This document shows, piece after piece, positions 39,230-47,575 of a stretch of 64,000 nt of DNA. The DNA lies in the NCBI RefSeq assembly GCF_001921865.1, contig NZ_MSCT01000015.1, forward strand, positions 62,001 to 126,000, in the 5' to 3' direction. Below the pieces are notes generated by a model. The model worked only from the letters and a program-made list of their open reading frames with translations, was not told the DNA's origin and ran no database searches. Within the stretch, counting starts at the first letter, position 1. Every line of letters begins with the position of its first letter. Source of the DNA: Pseudomonas chlororaphis (GTDB lineage Bacteria; Pseudomonadota; Gammaproteobacteria; Pseudomonadales; Pseudomonadaceae). The translations under genes and the position numbers were made by a program.

Positions 39230-41069
39230 GAGAGTTCTCCCCGTTGCGTTGGCGCATCTGGCCCAGGGTCAGCGCCTCGGGGCTGAGCTCCCACCAGGTG
39301 TCGAGCCCGGCGTCGTACAACGGCGCGATGGCCGGGCGGCCGAAGCGGTTCCACCAGACCGTGGAAATCCCCGGCGGGTAATAGTTGGGAATCCAGTAAT
39401 AGCCCCACTGCAACACCCGATCCAGTGCCCGGGCGTGGGCCAGCATGCTGGCGCGGCTGTCGGCCCGCACCAGCGCCGCCAACAGCCCGTCCACCGCCGG
39501 GTCGCGCAGCGCCATGTAGTTGTTCGAGCCCGGGTCATCGGCGCTCACCGAGCCGAAATAGTTGAACACCTCGCGCCCCGGCGCCTGGGACACCGGGTAG
39601 GCGGCGACGATCATGTCGTAGTCGCGCTCGCGCACCCGGTTGGTGTACTGCGCGGTGTCGACCTGGCGGATATCCAGGCCCACGCCGATCTGCGCCAAGT
39701 TGCGCTTGAACGGCAGCAGCAGGCGCTCGAAGCCTTTCTGGCCATTGAGAAAGGTGAAATGCAGCGGCTCGCCGGCAGCGTTCACCAACTGGTCGCCCCG
39801 CGGCGTCCAGCCCGCCGCCTCCAGCAACTTCAGAGCCTGCAATTGCTGCGGACGGACGATCCCGCTGCCGTCGGTGAGCGGCGCCTGGAACACCTGGCTG
39901 AACACCTCGTCCGGGACCTGCCCGCGCCAGGGTTCGAGAATCCGCAGCTCTTCGGCGTCCGGCAGCGCCCGGGCCGCCAGTTCGCTGTGGGAAAAGAAGC
40001 TCTGCTGGCGCAGGTACATGCCGCGCATCATCTGCCGGTTGGTCCACTCGAAGTCCCAGAGCAGGGCCAGCGCCTGGCGTACGCGGCGGTCCTGGAACAG
40101 CGGCTTTTGCAGGTTGAAGATAAAGCCCTGGGCACCCTGGGCCGACCCCGGCGCCAGGTGTTCGCGCACCAGGCGCCCCTGCTCCAGCGCGGCCCCGGCG
40201 TAGCCGATGGTGTAGCCGGTAGCGGAGAACTCGCGGTTGTAGTCGTAGCCGCCGGCCTTGAGGATCTGCCGCGACACGTCGGTGTCGGCGAAGAACTCCA
40301 CCCGCAACCGGTCGAAGTTGTAGCGCCCGCGCGCCACCGGCAGCGCCTGCCCCCACCAGTCCTTGACCCGCTCGAAATCCACGCTGCGCCCGGCGTCCAC
40401 CGCGCTCACCCGGTACGGCCCGCTGCCCAGCGGGGCCTCGAAGCCGCCGCCGTCGGCGAAGTTGCGCCCGCGCCACCAATGCTCGGGCAGCACCGGCAGC
40501 ACCGCCAGGTCCAGGGGCAAGGTGCGGCTGTCGCTGTTCTTGAACAGAAAACGCACCTGGGTCGGCGACTCGACCTGCACCTCGGCAACCTCGGCGAACT
40601 GCTGGCGGTAGACGAAGCTGCCCTGGGTCATCAGCAGCTCGAAGGTGTAGCGCACGTCCTCGGCGGTGATCGGGCTGCCGTCGTCGAAGCGCGCCCGTGG
40701 GTTGAGGTAGAAGCGCAGCCAGGAACGGTCCGCGGCCAGCTCCAGGCCTTCGGCCACCAGGCCGTACACCGTGTAGGGCTCGTCCTTGGAACGATAGGCC
40801 AACGGCGCGTACAGCCAGCCGTCGACCTCGGCCACGCCGGTGCCTTTGTCGATGTAGGGGATCAGGTGGTCGAAGGGCCCGCTTTCCAGGGACGAGCGGC
40901 GCAGGCTGCCGCCCTTGGGCGCGTCCGGGTCGACGTAGTCGAAGTGCTGGAAACCGGCGGGGTACTTAGGGGCTTCGCCGTAGACCGTCAGCGACGGCTG
41001 CACGGCGGCCAGCAGTTGAGGGCTCAGCAGCAGGCAGAGCCAGAACGGGAAAGCGCGTTGCAACAGCAT
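39216..41069 (-). CDS. yejA: Periplasmic peptide-binding protein YejA-like
   Basis: The 617-residue family-5 solute-binding protein has a signal peptide cleaved after LLAA-VQ. The mature form has LTVYGEAPKYPAGFQHFDYVDPDAPKGG, the marked start of YejA/MppA-like proteins. Family members carry oligopeptides and, in several bacteria, peptide-nucleotide antibiotics such as microcin C or peptidyl nucleosides across the inner membrane. AAGAGG precedes the ATG. A promoter-like element shared with the TonB receptors lies 190 bp upstream (41261-41285). Confidence 0.93.
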   Translation of the reverse strand: MLLQRAFPFWLCLLLSPQLLAAVQPSLTVYGEAPKYPAGFQHFDYVDPDAPKGGSLRRSSLESGPFDHLIPYIDKGTGVAEVDGWLYAPLAYRSKDEPYTVYGLVAEGLELAADRSWLRFYLNPRARFDDGSPITAEDVRYTFELLMTQGSFVYRQQFAEVAEVQVESPTQVRFLFKNSDSRTLPLDLAVLPVLPEHWWRGRNFADGGGFEAPLGSGPYRVSAVDAGRSVDFERVKDWWGQALPVARGRYNFDRLRVEFFADTDVSRQILKAGGYDYNREFSATGYTIGYAGAALEQGRLVREHLAPGSAQGAQGFIFNLQKPLFQDRRVRQALALLWDFEWTNRQMMRGMYLRQQSFFSHSELAARALPDAEELRILEPWRGQVPDEVFSQVFQAPLTDGSGIVRPQQLQALKLLEAAGWTPRGDQLVNAAGEPLHFTFLNGQKGFERLLLPFKRNLAQIGVGLDIRQVDTAQYTNRVRERDYDMIVAAYPVSQAPGREVFNYFGSVSADDPGSNNYMALRDPAVDGLLAALVRADSRASMLAHARALDRVLQWGYYWIPNYYPPGISTVWWNRFGRPAIAPLYDAGLDTWWELSPEALTLGQMRQRNGENSHAGL

Positions 41070-41108
41070 GGAGTGATGCCTCTTGAACAGGCGGTGTCCG
41101 TACCGGCG

Positions 41109-41173
41109 CCATCGCGAGCGAGTTCGCTCCTACAGGGGTGTGGGTACTTGTAGGAGCGAGCTCGCTCGCGAAA
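41109..41173. repeat. Tail-to-tail REP pair upstream of yejA
   Basis: CGCGAGCGAGTTCGCTCCTACAGG and CTTGTAGGAGCGAGCTCGCTCGCGA face each other with only a dozen bases between. It lies inside the yejA leader, after the promoter-like element at 41261-41285, so a transcript from there would carry both hairpins. Confidence 0.85.
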
Positions 41174-41260
41174 GATCGTCCAGCCTGCACCGGGCTCCCA
41201 GCCTGTATCCATCTACCCGGAACGCCCCGCTCCTGCCTGTCATGTGCAACTGAGCGGGCA

Positions 41261-41285
41261 TTTTTATAGAGCGGCGTTTAGAACC
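41261..41285 (-). promoter_or_regulatory. Copy 3 of a shared promoter-like element, upstream of yejA
   Basis: On the minus strand it reads GGTTCTAA, six bases, then CTCTATAAAAA. CTAA-N6-CTCTATAAAAA is identical in the elements before both TonB receptors (44275-44298 and 45779-45802). GTTGCACA follows 10 bp after the A-run here and at copy 2. It is a candidate site for the ECF sigma factor encoded at 46781-47293. Confidence 0.65.
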
Positions 41286-41327
41286 ATTGGTTACTAAAAG
41301 GCGTCCGGACCCTCGATCACCTATGGC

Positions 41328-44222
41328 TCAGAAGTTGTAACTGAGCCGCGTGTACAAGGTCCGCCCGAACGGGTCCGAATAACGCGGGTCGTAGCCGCTC
41401 TGGAAGGTGTAGGTCTGGTTGCTGAACGGCGGTTCGCGGTCGAACAGGTTCTTCACCCCGAGGGTCACGCCCAGGGCCTGGCGCCAGGTGTAGGTGCCGG
41501 CCAGGTCCCAGACGTTGTAGGAACCGACGCGGTCGTGGCTGTCGCGGTCGGAGTCGTGGTAGCCGCTGGTGTAGCGGTTGCTCAGGGTCGCGCCCAGCGG
41601 GCCCAGGTTCCAGGTCGCGTTCAGGCTGTGGCGCCAGCGCGCCACCGCGCCGGCCGAGGCGAAGTCGCCGCCGCGAAAATCCCCCAGCTTGTCGATGTAC
41701 TCGCCCTTGAGCTGTTGCTGGTAGTCGTAGCGGGTGACGTAGGTGCCTTGCAGGCCCAGGCCGAATTCGCCCCAGGCCGTGGCCGGCAGGCGGTAGTCGA
41801 GGCTGACGTCGACCCCGCTGGTCTTCAGCTTGCCGAGGTTGGCCATGCCGGTGACCACATGATCGATGGAGCCGTCGGCCTTGCGCACCAGCCGGTCGGC
41901 GTACAGGTCGGGCTCGTCGAACGGCGCCGACTCGGGAAACTCGGCGATCTGGTTGGCGATCTTGATCCACCAGAAATCCAGCCCGGCGTTGAGCCGGTCG
42001 AACGGCTGGTAGACGAACCCCAGGGTCACGTTGCGCGCGGTTTCCGGCTTCAGCTCGGTGCTGCCGCCGGTGGTGCGGTTAAACTGCTGGGCGCAGTCGC
42101 GGTTGCCGATCCCGCCATTGGCCGGGGTGCCGCCGGGGCACAGCCGCGGGTCGTTGTAGTTGGCATTGGTGAAGGTGGTGAAGGTCGGGTTGTACAGCTC
42201 GTACAGCGATGGCGCGCGGAAGCCTTCGCTGTAGGCGCCGCGCAGCACCAGCTCCTTGAACGGCTGGAAGCGGAACGAATACTTGGGGTTGGTGGTGCTG
42301 CCGAAGTCGCTGTACTTGTCGTGACGGATCGCCGCCGTCAGTTCCAGGCTGTCGAGCACCGGCACATTGAGCTCGGCGTATTGCGCCTGCACGCTGCGGT
42401 CGCCCGCCACGCTGCCGTTGGGGTCGACGCCCAGGCTCTGCACGTTGCCGGCGAACGAGGCGAAATCCTGGTGGAAGTCTTCCTTGCGGTACTCGCCGCC
42501 CAGGGCCAGGGCCGAGGGGCCGGCGCCGAACCAGTCGCCGATTTCGCGGCTGACCCGGCCGTCGATGGCCTTGACCCGCCCGACCGCCGTGGCGTAGTCG
42601 CCGTCCACCGCGTTGGCTGCCAGCAATGCGTTGCCCGCCGCGGTCTGCGGGCCGAACGGGTTGATCACGCCCGTGGCGATGCCCTCGGACACCGCCACAT
42701 CGTTGACGTAGCCGCTGCGGATACTGTTGACCACCTTGTTCTGGTTGTACGAGGCGCCGAGGTTGTAGTCCCAGCCGGCCGCGCTGCCGTCGAACGTCAA
42801 CAGCAGGCGCTGGCCGGTGTTGTCGTCCTCGTGGCGCCGGGCGCCGACATCGGTCTCCCGCCAGTTGGCGGCCACCGGTTGCGTCGGGTCGAGGGCGAAG
42901 CCGCTCGGCCCCGGGGTGATGCCATTGCCCGGATAGAACGCCGTGCCCGGGTTGACCTGATTGCCCATCAGGGTGCCGGGGCCGATCTGGGTACGGTTCT
43001 CGTTGCGCGCCCAGAAGTATTCCAGGCTGACGTTGTGGTCGTCGCTGAGCTTGCCGGTGGCCTTGGCGAAGGCCGAGGTCTTCTCGGTTTCCGGCACCAG
43101 GTCCAGGTAGCTCCACAGGCTCTGGCGGCAGATGCCGTTGCGCGACAGCAGCCCCGGCGCATTGCAGCCGGAACCGACCAGCGGGTTGGTGGCATTGGCG
43201 CCCTGGCTCCAGTTGGCCGGCGAGGCGGTGCCGGAGGTGTAGTCCAGGCCCCGGCCCGGCTGGTAGTTGTAGGTGTAGCCGCGATCCTTGGCGGCCAGGC
43301 GTTCCTGCTTGTCGTAGCTGACCACGCCGAACACGTTGAAGCGGTCGTCTTCCAGGTCGCCGATGCCCCAGCTGCCGCTGAAGTTCTTGCTCTGGCCACC
43401 GCCGGAATGGGTCGGGGTGTCGTAGCTGGTGCTGACCTGGCCGCGGGTCAGGCTCTGCTTGGTGATGAAGTTGATCACCCCGCCGATGGCGTCGGTGCCG
43501 TACAGCGCCGACGCACCGTCGCGCAGCACTTCGACGCGGTCGATGGCGGCGAAGGGAATGGTGTTGAGGTCGACACCGGAGCCGTTGATCGCATTGGTCG
43601 CGTTGTTGCTCAGGCGCCGGCCGTTGAGCAGCACCAGGGTCTTGTTCGGGCCGATCCCGCGCAGGTCGGCAAAGGCCGCGCCGCCGCTGCTGGAGCCCAC
43701 CGAGCGGCCCGAGCCGACCGAAGACTGGTTGGCGGAAATCCGGTTGATCAGCTCTTCGGTGGTGGTCACGCCCTGCTCGCGCAGCTGCTCGACCCGCAGG
43801 ATGGTGACCGGCACCGCGGTCTCGGCATCCACCCGGCGGATCGCGGTGCCGGTCACTTCCACCCGCTGCAACTGGGTGATGGGCTCGGCGAACGCCGGGG
43901 CGCCGTCGGCCGGGCCGGCATCCGCGGCGATGATCACGCCCTGGGCATCCTGACGCGGTTTCAGGCCGCTGTCTTGCAGGGCCAGGGTCAGCGCCTGGCG
44001 CTGGTCGAGGTCGCCCTGGATCGCCGGCGCGTAACGGCCGGCCACCAGTTTCTGCTCGAAGGAAATCGGCAGCCCGGTCTGCCGGGAAATCTGCAACAGG
44101 GTCTGGTCCAACGGTCCGGCGGGCAGGTTGAACGGGGTATTCGCGGCCCAGGCCGGCACGCTATTCAACATCCCCAGCAAGGCCAGGTACAAAGGGGATC
44201 TACGGGTTACGAACGGACTCAT
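41328..44222 (-). CDS. TonB-dependent receptor with signalling STN domain
   Basis: From ATG 44222 the protein has 964 residues. It has a signal peptide (cleavage near AWA-AN), then the STN domain (FNLPAGPLDQTLLQISRQTGLPISF...ALQDSGL), a plug domain (VLLNGRRLSNNATNAINGSGVD, VEVLRDGASALYGTDAIGGVINFITK) and a beta-barrel ending in LYTRLSYNF with a terminal aromatic. The STN domain contacts FecR-type proteins, so it both imports its ligand and signals to the sigma/FecR pair upstream. AGGGA at a good distance supports the start, but that site lies in a hairpin arm. Ligand unknown; an iron-siderophore or peptide conjugate is likely. Confidence 0.92.
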   Translation of the reverse strand: MSPFVTRRSPLYLALLGMLNSVPAWAANTPFNLPAGPLDQTLLQISRQTGLPISFEQKLVAGRYAPAIQGDLDQRQALTLALQDSGLKPRQDAQGVIIAADAGPADGAPAFAEPITQLQRVEVTGTAIRRVDAETAVPVTILRVEQLREQGVTTTEELINRISANQSSVGSGRSVGSSSGGAAFADLRGIGPNKTLVLLNGRRLSNNATNAINGSGVDLNTIPFAAIDRVEVLRDGASALYGTDAIGGVINFITKQSLTRGQVSTSYDTPTHSGGGQSKNFSGSWGIGDLEDDRFNVFGVVSYDKQERLAAKDRGYTYNYQPGRGLDYTSGTASPANWSQGANATNPLVGSGCNAPGLLSRNGICRQSLWSYLDLVPETEKTSAFAKATGKLSDDHNVSLEYFWARNENRTQIGPGTLMGNQVNPGTAFYPGNGITPGPSGFALDPTQPVAANWRETDVGARRHEDDNTGQRLLLTFDGSAAGWDYNLGASYNQNKVVNSIRSGYVNDVAVSEGIATGVINPFGPQTAAGNALLAANAVDGDYATAVGRVKAIDGRVSREIGDWFGAGPSALALGGEYRKEDFHQDFASFAGNVQSLGVDPNGSVAGDRSVQAQYAELNVPVLDSLELTAAIRHDKYSDFGSTTNPKYSFRFQPFKELVLRGAYSEGFRAPSLYELYNPTFTTFTNANYNDPRLCPGGTPANGGIGNRDCAQQFNRTTGGSTELKPETARNVTLGFVYQPFDRLNAGLDFWWIKIANQIAEFPESAPFDEPDLYADRLVRKADGSIDHVVTGMANLGKLKTSGVDVSLDYRLPATAWGEFGLGLQGTYVTRYDYQQQLKGEYIDKLGDFRGGDFASAGAVARWRHSLNATWNLGPLGATLSNRYTSGYHDSDRDSHDRVGSYNVWDLAGTYTWRQALGVTLGVKNLFDREPPFSNQTYTFQSGYDPRYSDPFGRTLYTRLSYNF

Positions 44223-44229
44223 GGACAAC

Positions 44230-44258
44230 CATCCCTGCATTAGGTGTATGCAGGGATG
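44230..44258 (-). promoter_or_regulatory. Leader hairpin that covers the receptor ribosome binding site
   Basis: CATCCCTGCAT and ATGCAGGGATG form a perfect 11-bp stem with a 7-nt loop, just before the receptor start at 44222. The AGGGA that serves as ribosome binding site is in the 3' arm. A similar hairpin sits in the leader of the neighbouring receptor pseudogene. Confidence 0.7.
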
Positions 44259-44274
44259 TGCAACGGCCCAGTGG

Positions 44275-44298
44275 TTTTTATAGAGGCCGGTTTAGACC
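44275..44298 (-). promoter_or_regulatory. Copy 2 of the shared promoter-like element, before the intact receptor
   Basis: GGTCTAA, six bases, then CTCTATAAAAA on the minus strand, about 55 bp before the receptor start. See the copies at 41261 and 45779. Confidence 0.7.
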
Positions 44299-44331
44299 GT
44301 TGGATGCTGAGCTTATGCCCGCCGTCATCCC

Positions 44332-44405
44332 TTGTAGGAGCGAGCTTGCTCGCGATAGCGGTGGGCCAGATACGACGCCATCGCGAGCAAGCTCGCTCCT
44401 ACAGG
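44332..44405. repeat. REP pair (REPIN) between receptor pseudogene and receptor
   Basis: TTGTAGGAGCGAGCTTGCTCGCGAT and its inverted copy flank GCGGTGGGCCAGATACGACGCC. The spacer and right arm are nearly the same as at 12168-12258. Confidence 0.92.
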
Positions 44406-44417
44406 AATAGGCGGGGT

Positions 44418-45727
44418 TCAGCCACCGAAGTGGTAGCTCAGGTCCAGCCACCACTGCCGGCCGTAGGGGTCGTAGTTGCCGGTGGGGTAATACGGCCAGC
44501 CGCCGGAGTCGTCGCGCTTGACCTGGTTCAGCAGGTTGTTGACGGTCAGGCCGACGCTGGCGCGGTCGTTGAGCTTGTAGCGAGCGGTTCTCGTCGACTG
44601 TGGTCAGCAGGTCTTCGATCTGCACCCGCCAGTAATCCACCGACACATCGAAGCTGCGCGACGGCGACCAGACGAACCCATAGGTCCAGGACTTGCCGCG
44701 CTCGGACTTGAGGTCCGCGGTGCCGCTCTGGGTGTAATCCACCCGCCCGCGATCGCAGGCGCCCTCCACGCCCTGGCTGCAACGTAGTAGTCGATCTGGT
44801 CCGGGGTATAGCCATTGGTGTCGGCCTGATAGATGTAGTTCAGGTCCGGCGCGCGAAAGCTGGTGCCGCCGCGCGGGTTGACGTCGATGCCGCTGGCCTG
44901 TTCCTTGAGGATGATATTGACCACCCCGGCGATCGCGTCGGAGCCATAGATCGCCGAGGCGCCGCGGCTGAGGACCTCGATGCGGTCGATGACCGCCGAA
45001 GGGATATTGGCCAGGTTGGTGAAGTTGACCTGGCCGCCGTAGGCCGTCGGGTAGTCGGCCACCCGTCGGCCGTTGATCAGCACCAGTGTGTGGTTGGGCC
45101 CCAGCCCCGCAGGTTGAGGGCGCTGGCGGCGGGCTGGAAGGTGTTGCCGTAATCCTCGCCCTGGGTCATGCCGGTGTTCTGGGTCTGGGTCGCCAGGGCG
45201 TCGTAGACGTCGCGGTAGCCGCGGGCCTCCATCTCTTGGTGGGTAATCACGTTCACCGGGGTGGCGCCGTCGGACTGCGCGCGGGCGATGCGCGAGCCGG
45301 TCACCGTGACCTTGGCCAACTGTTGCTCGGGCGCGCGAGCGCTCGGCGCCACGCCGACCGGGGGGCTGGCCTTGGCACTGGCCGCGGCCTTGCGGATGGT
45401 CAGCCCCTGCTCGCTGTGCTGCGCCTCCAGGCCGCTGCCGCGCAGGGCCTGGTCCACCGCCTGGCGGCCGCCCAGGACGCCGCGGATGGCCGGGCTGCGC
45501 TTGTCCTGCACCAGGCTCTGGCTGAAGGAGATCGGCACGCCGCTCTTGCGGGAGATGTCCAGCAGCACCTCGTCCAGCGGCCCGGCGGCAATGTCGAAGG
45601 CCAGTTGCTGTGCCCCGGCCGGCGGGGCCCCGCTGGCGCCGCCCTGCACGCCGACGGCCAGGGCCAGGGCCAGCGACAGGCGAACCAGCGGCCGGCGCGA
45701 CAAGGTGAAAACGTTCGATGAGCTCAT
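44418..45727 (-). pseudogene. TonB-dependent receptor pseudogene (frameshifts plus internal deletion)
   Basis: Reading from 45727, an intact signal peptide, STN domain (LAFDIAAGPLDEVLLDISRKSGVPISFSQ) and start of the plug run to about 45080. There a one-base shift (ALNLRGWGP...) breaks the frame; the next frame continues correctly with MLINGRRVADYPTAYGGQ...VVNIILKE. Most of the barrel is then missing, as the text jumps to FRAPDLNYIYQADTNGY, a C-terminal barrel segment. Two more frame changes follow near 44770 and 44590 before a recognisable barrel end at 44418. The full gene would be over 2.5 kb; 1.3 kb remains. It was a FecA-type signalling receptor. Confidence 0.88.
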
Positions 45728-45732
45728 GGGCG

Positions 45733-45761
45733 ATTCCCTGCTGAATGCTGTTGCAGGGAAT
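45733..45761 (-). promoter_or_regulatory. Leader hairpin of the receptor pseudogene
   Basis: ATTCCCTGC and GCAGGGAAT form a perfect 9-bp stem just before the start codon at 45727, again with AGGGA in the 3' arm. The CCCTGC...GCAGGG core equals that of the hairpin at 44230-44258. Confidence 0.65.
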
Positions 45762-45778
45762 GAGCAGCGATCGCGGTG

Positions 45779-45802
45779 TTTTTATAGAGGAGCGCTTAGG
45801 CC
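45779..45802 (-). promoter_or_regulatory. Copy 1 of the shared promoter-like element, before the receptor pseudogene
   Basis: GGCCTAA, six bases, then CTCTATAAAAA on the minus strand, 52-75 bp before the receptor start. Spacing to the start codon equals that of copy 2. Confidence 0.7.
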
Positions 45803-45830
45803 AAGGGGTTATGGGGTTATAACCCGGCCA

Positions 45831-46784
45831 TCACTTCGGCTCGATGCTGATCCAGTAAGGGCTGTGGTAATGGACGCGGATCGGCAGCGAACGCTCGAGC
45901 AATTGCAGGCTGCGGTCGCTGTCGTCCAGCGGATAGATACCGCTCAGGCGCAGGCCGGCGACCTGGGGGCTGAGGCGGATGATGCCGCGGCGGTAATCGC
46001 GCAGGCTATCGACGACCTCGCTCAGGGGCCGGTCGTGCGCCTCGAACACCCCCGAGGTCCAGGCGCTTTCATGGCCCTTGGCCCGCTCCAGCACCAGCAA
46101 CCGCAGGCCGTCGAAACGCAGGCTTTCGCCGGCCTCGACCCGTTGCCGCGCGCCGTTGGCGGCCAGCACCTCGACCTGGGAATGCAGCATCACCAGGCGC
46201 GTCCAGCCCTCGCCCCGCTCCACCAGGAACTTCGTCCCCAGGGCCTGCATGCGGCCGTGCTCGGTCTCCACCACAAAGGGCCGTTGCGGGTCCTTGGCCA
46301 CGTCCACCAGCAACTGGCCCGCGCGCAGTTGCAACAGCCGCTGCCGGGCATCGAACCGGGGCAGCACCTGGCTGCGGGCATTGAGGGTCAAGGCGCTGCC
46401 GTCGGCCAGGGTAAAGTCGCGACGCTCGCCGACGCCGGTGTACAGGGCGCCGGCCTCGGGCAACAGGCCGTAACGCCGGCCGAGCAGGGTCGCGGCCAAG
46501 GCCAGCGCCATCAGGCTCAGGCTGCCGCCGATAAAACGTCGGCGGCTCGAGGGCGCGTTCAGGCTGTGCAACAGGCTGTCCCGGGACAGGTTGCGCAGGG
46601 CCTGGCTACGCAACGCGCCCAGGCCGCCGCCCATCAGCGCGATGATCTGCTCGTGCTGCGGGTCGGCCGCGCGCCAGTCGTGGAACGCCTGGCGCTCCTG
46701 GGCATTCATCTGCCCGGATTGCAGGCGGGCCATCCATTGCGCCGCCTCGTCGACCAGTGCGTCGTTCGTGCGCACTCGGCTCAT
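45831..46784 (-). CDS. FecR-type anti-sigma/sigma-regulator
   Basis: The 317-residue protein has an N-terminal cytosolic DUF4880 region (DEAAQWMARLQSGQMNAQERQAFHDW), a single membrane helix (FIGGSLSLMALALAATLLG) and a periplasmic FecR domain (YTGVGERRDFTLADGSALTLN...FVVETEHGRMQALGTKFLV). It relays receptor occupancy to the ECF sigma factor. It overlaps the sigma gene by 4 bp (ATGA) and lies directly before the receptor genes it would sense. Confidence 0.94.
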   Translation of the reverse strand: MSRVRTNDALVDEAAQWMARLQSGQMNAQERQAFHDWRAADPQHEQIIALMGGGLGALRSQALRNLSRDSLLHSLNAPSSRRRFIGGSLSLMALALAATLLGRRYGLLPEAGALYTGVGERRDFTLADGSALTLNARSQVLPRFDARQRLLQLRAGQLLVDVAKDPQRPFVVETEHGRMQALGTKFLVERGEGWTRLVMLHSQVEVLAANGARQRVEAGESLRFDGLRLLVLERAKGHESAWTSGVFEAHDRPLSEVVDSLRDYRRGIIRLSPQVAGLRLSGIYPLDDSDRSLQLLERSLPIRVHYHSPYWISIEPK

Positions 46785-47293
46785 GCCTCGACCTGCGCCT
46801 GGTAACAGCGCTTGAAGGCCTCGACCATGTATTGCTGCACGCGACTGGTGGAGACCCCCAGCAGCTCGCCGATCTCGGCGTAGGTCAGGCCGTCGAGCTG
46901 ATGGTAGAGAAAAGCCGCCTTGGCCTTGGCCGACAGGCCATTGAGCAGGCGATCCACCGCCAGCAACGCTTCGATCACCAGCGCCCGCTCCTCGGGCGAG
47001 GGGTGCACGGGCGTCGGCGCCAGGGTCAGGCTTTCGAGGTAGGCGCGCTCCAGGTCCTGACGCCGCCAGCCCTCGTAGACCAAGCGCCGGGCGATGGTGG
47101 TCAGCAGCGCCCGGGGTTCGCGAATGGCCGTGGGGTCCGGCAGGGCCAGCACCCGGACGAAGGTTTCCGAGGCGATGTCCTGGGCGCTGTGGTGGCAACC
47201 CAGGGCGCGACCCACCGAGGCGCACAGCCACTGATAGTCACGTTTGAAAATTTGCGCGATCAGCGGGTAATGAGGGTTCTGATTCGCACCCAT
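46781..47293 (-). CDS. ECF sigma factor of the FecI (iron-starvation) type
   Basis: The 170-residue protein has sigma region 2 (YPLIAQIFKRDYQWLCASVGRALGCHHSAQDIASETFVRVL) and region 4 (LSAKAKAAFLYHQLDGLTYAEIGELLGVSTSRVQQYMVEAFKRCY). ATG 47293 has GGGAG well placed; the frame runs five codons further up but without a better site. With FecR and STN receptors downstream it forms a cell-surface signalling system. Its likely target promoters are the three elements at 41261, 44275 and 45779. No clear Fur box was found upstream. Confidence 0.93.
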   Translation of the reverse strand: MGANQNPHYPLIAQIFKRDYQWLCASVGRALGCHHSAQDIASETFVRVLALPDPTAIREPRALLTTIARRLVYEGWRRQDLERAYLESLTLAPTPVHPSPEERALVIEALLAVDRLLNGLSAKAKAAFLYHQLDGLTYAEIGELLGVSTSRVQQYMVEAFKRCYQAQVEA

Positions 47294-47575
47294 GCCTTGC
47301 TCCCTCACGAGACAGCTCCGCCGTCTGGAAATCGTCTGTCTGCGTCGGAACAGGAACCGACCCAGGATTAAGGCAGCGACTGTGCAACAGCGCCTGAGGC
47401 ATTTGAAGGAATTAAAAATTCACCGATGCTAACTAACGAGCATATAGCGCGCGACGCGCTTGATTGATCTCGGTCAGCAGGCGCCCCAGGCGGCCCCACT
47501 ACTCTGGCGCCTCCATCGGCCAGGGACGGCTTTTCGGAACCGCCGGCCCCGCTTCATCCTCAAGGAAGAGTCGCT

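Noticed and set aside
45077..45727. The 216-codon STN frame as an independent anti-sigma-like gene
   Set aside because: Its C-terminus breaks in the middle of a plug motif that resumes in the next frame, so it is the head of a broken receptor.
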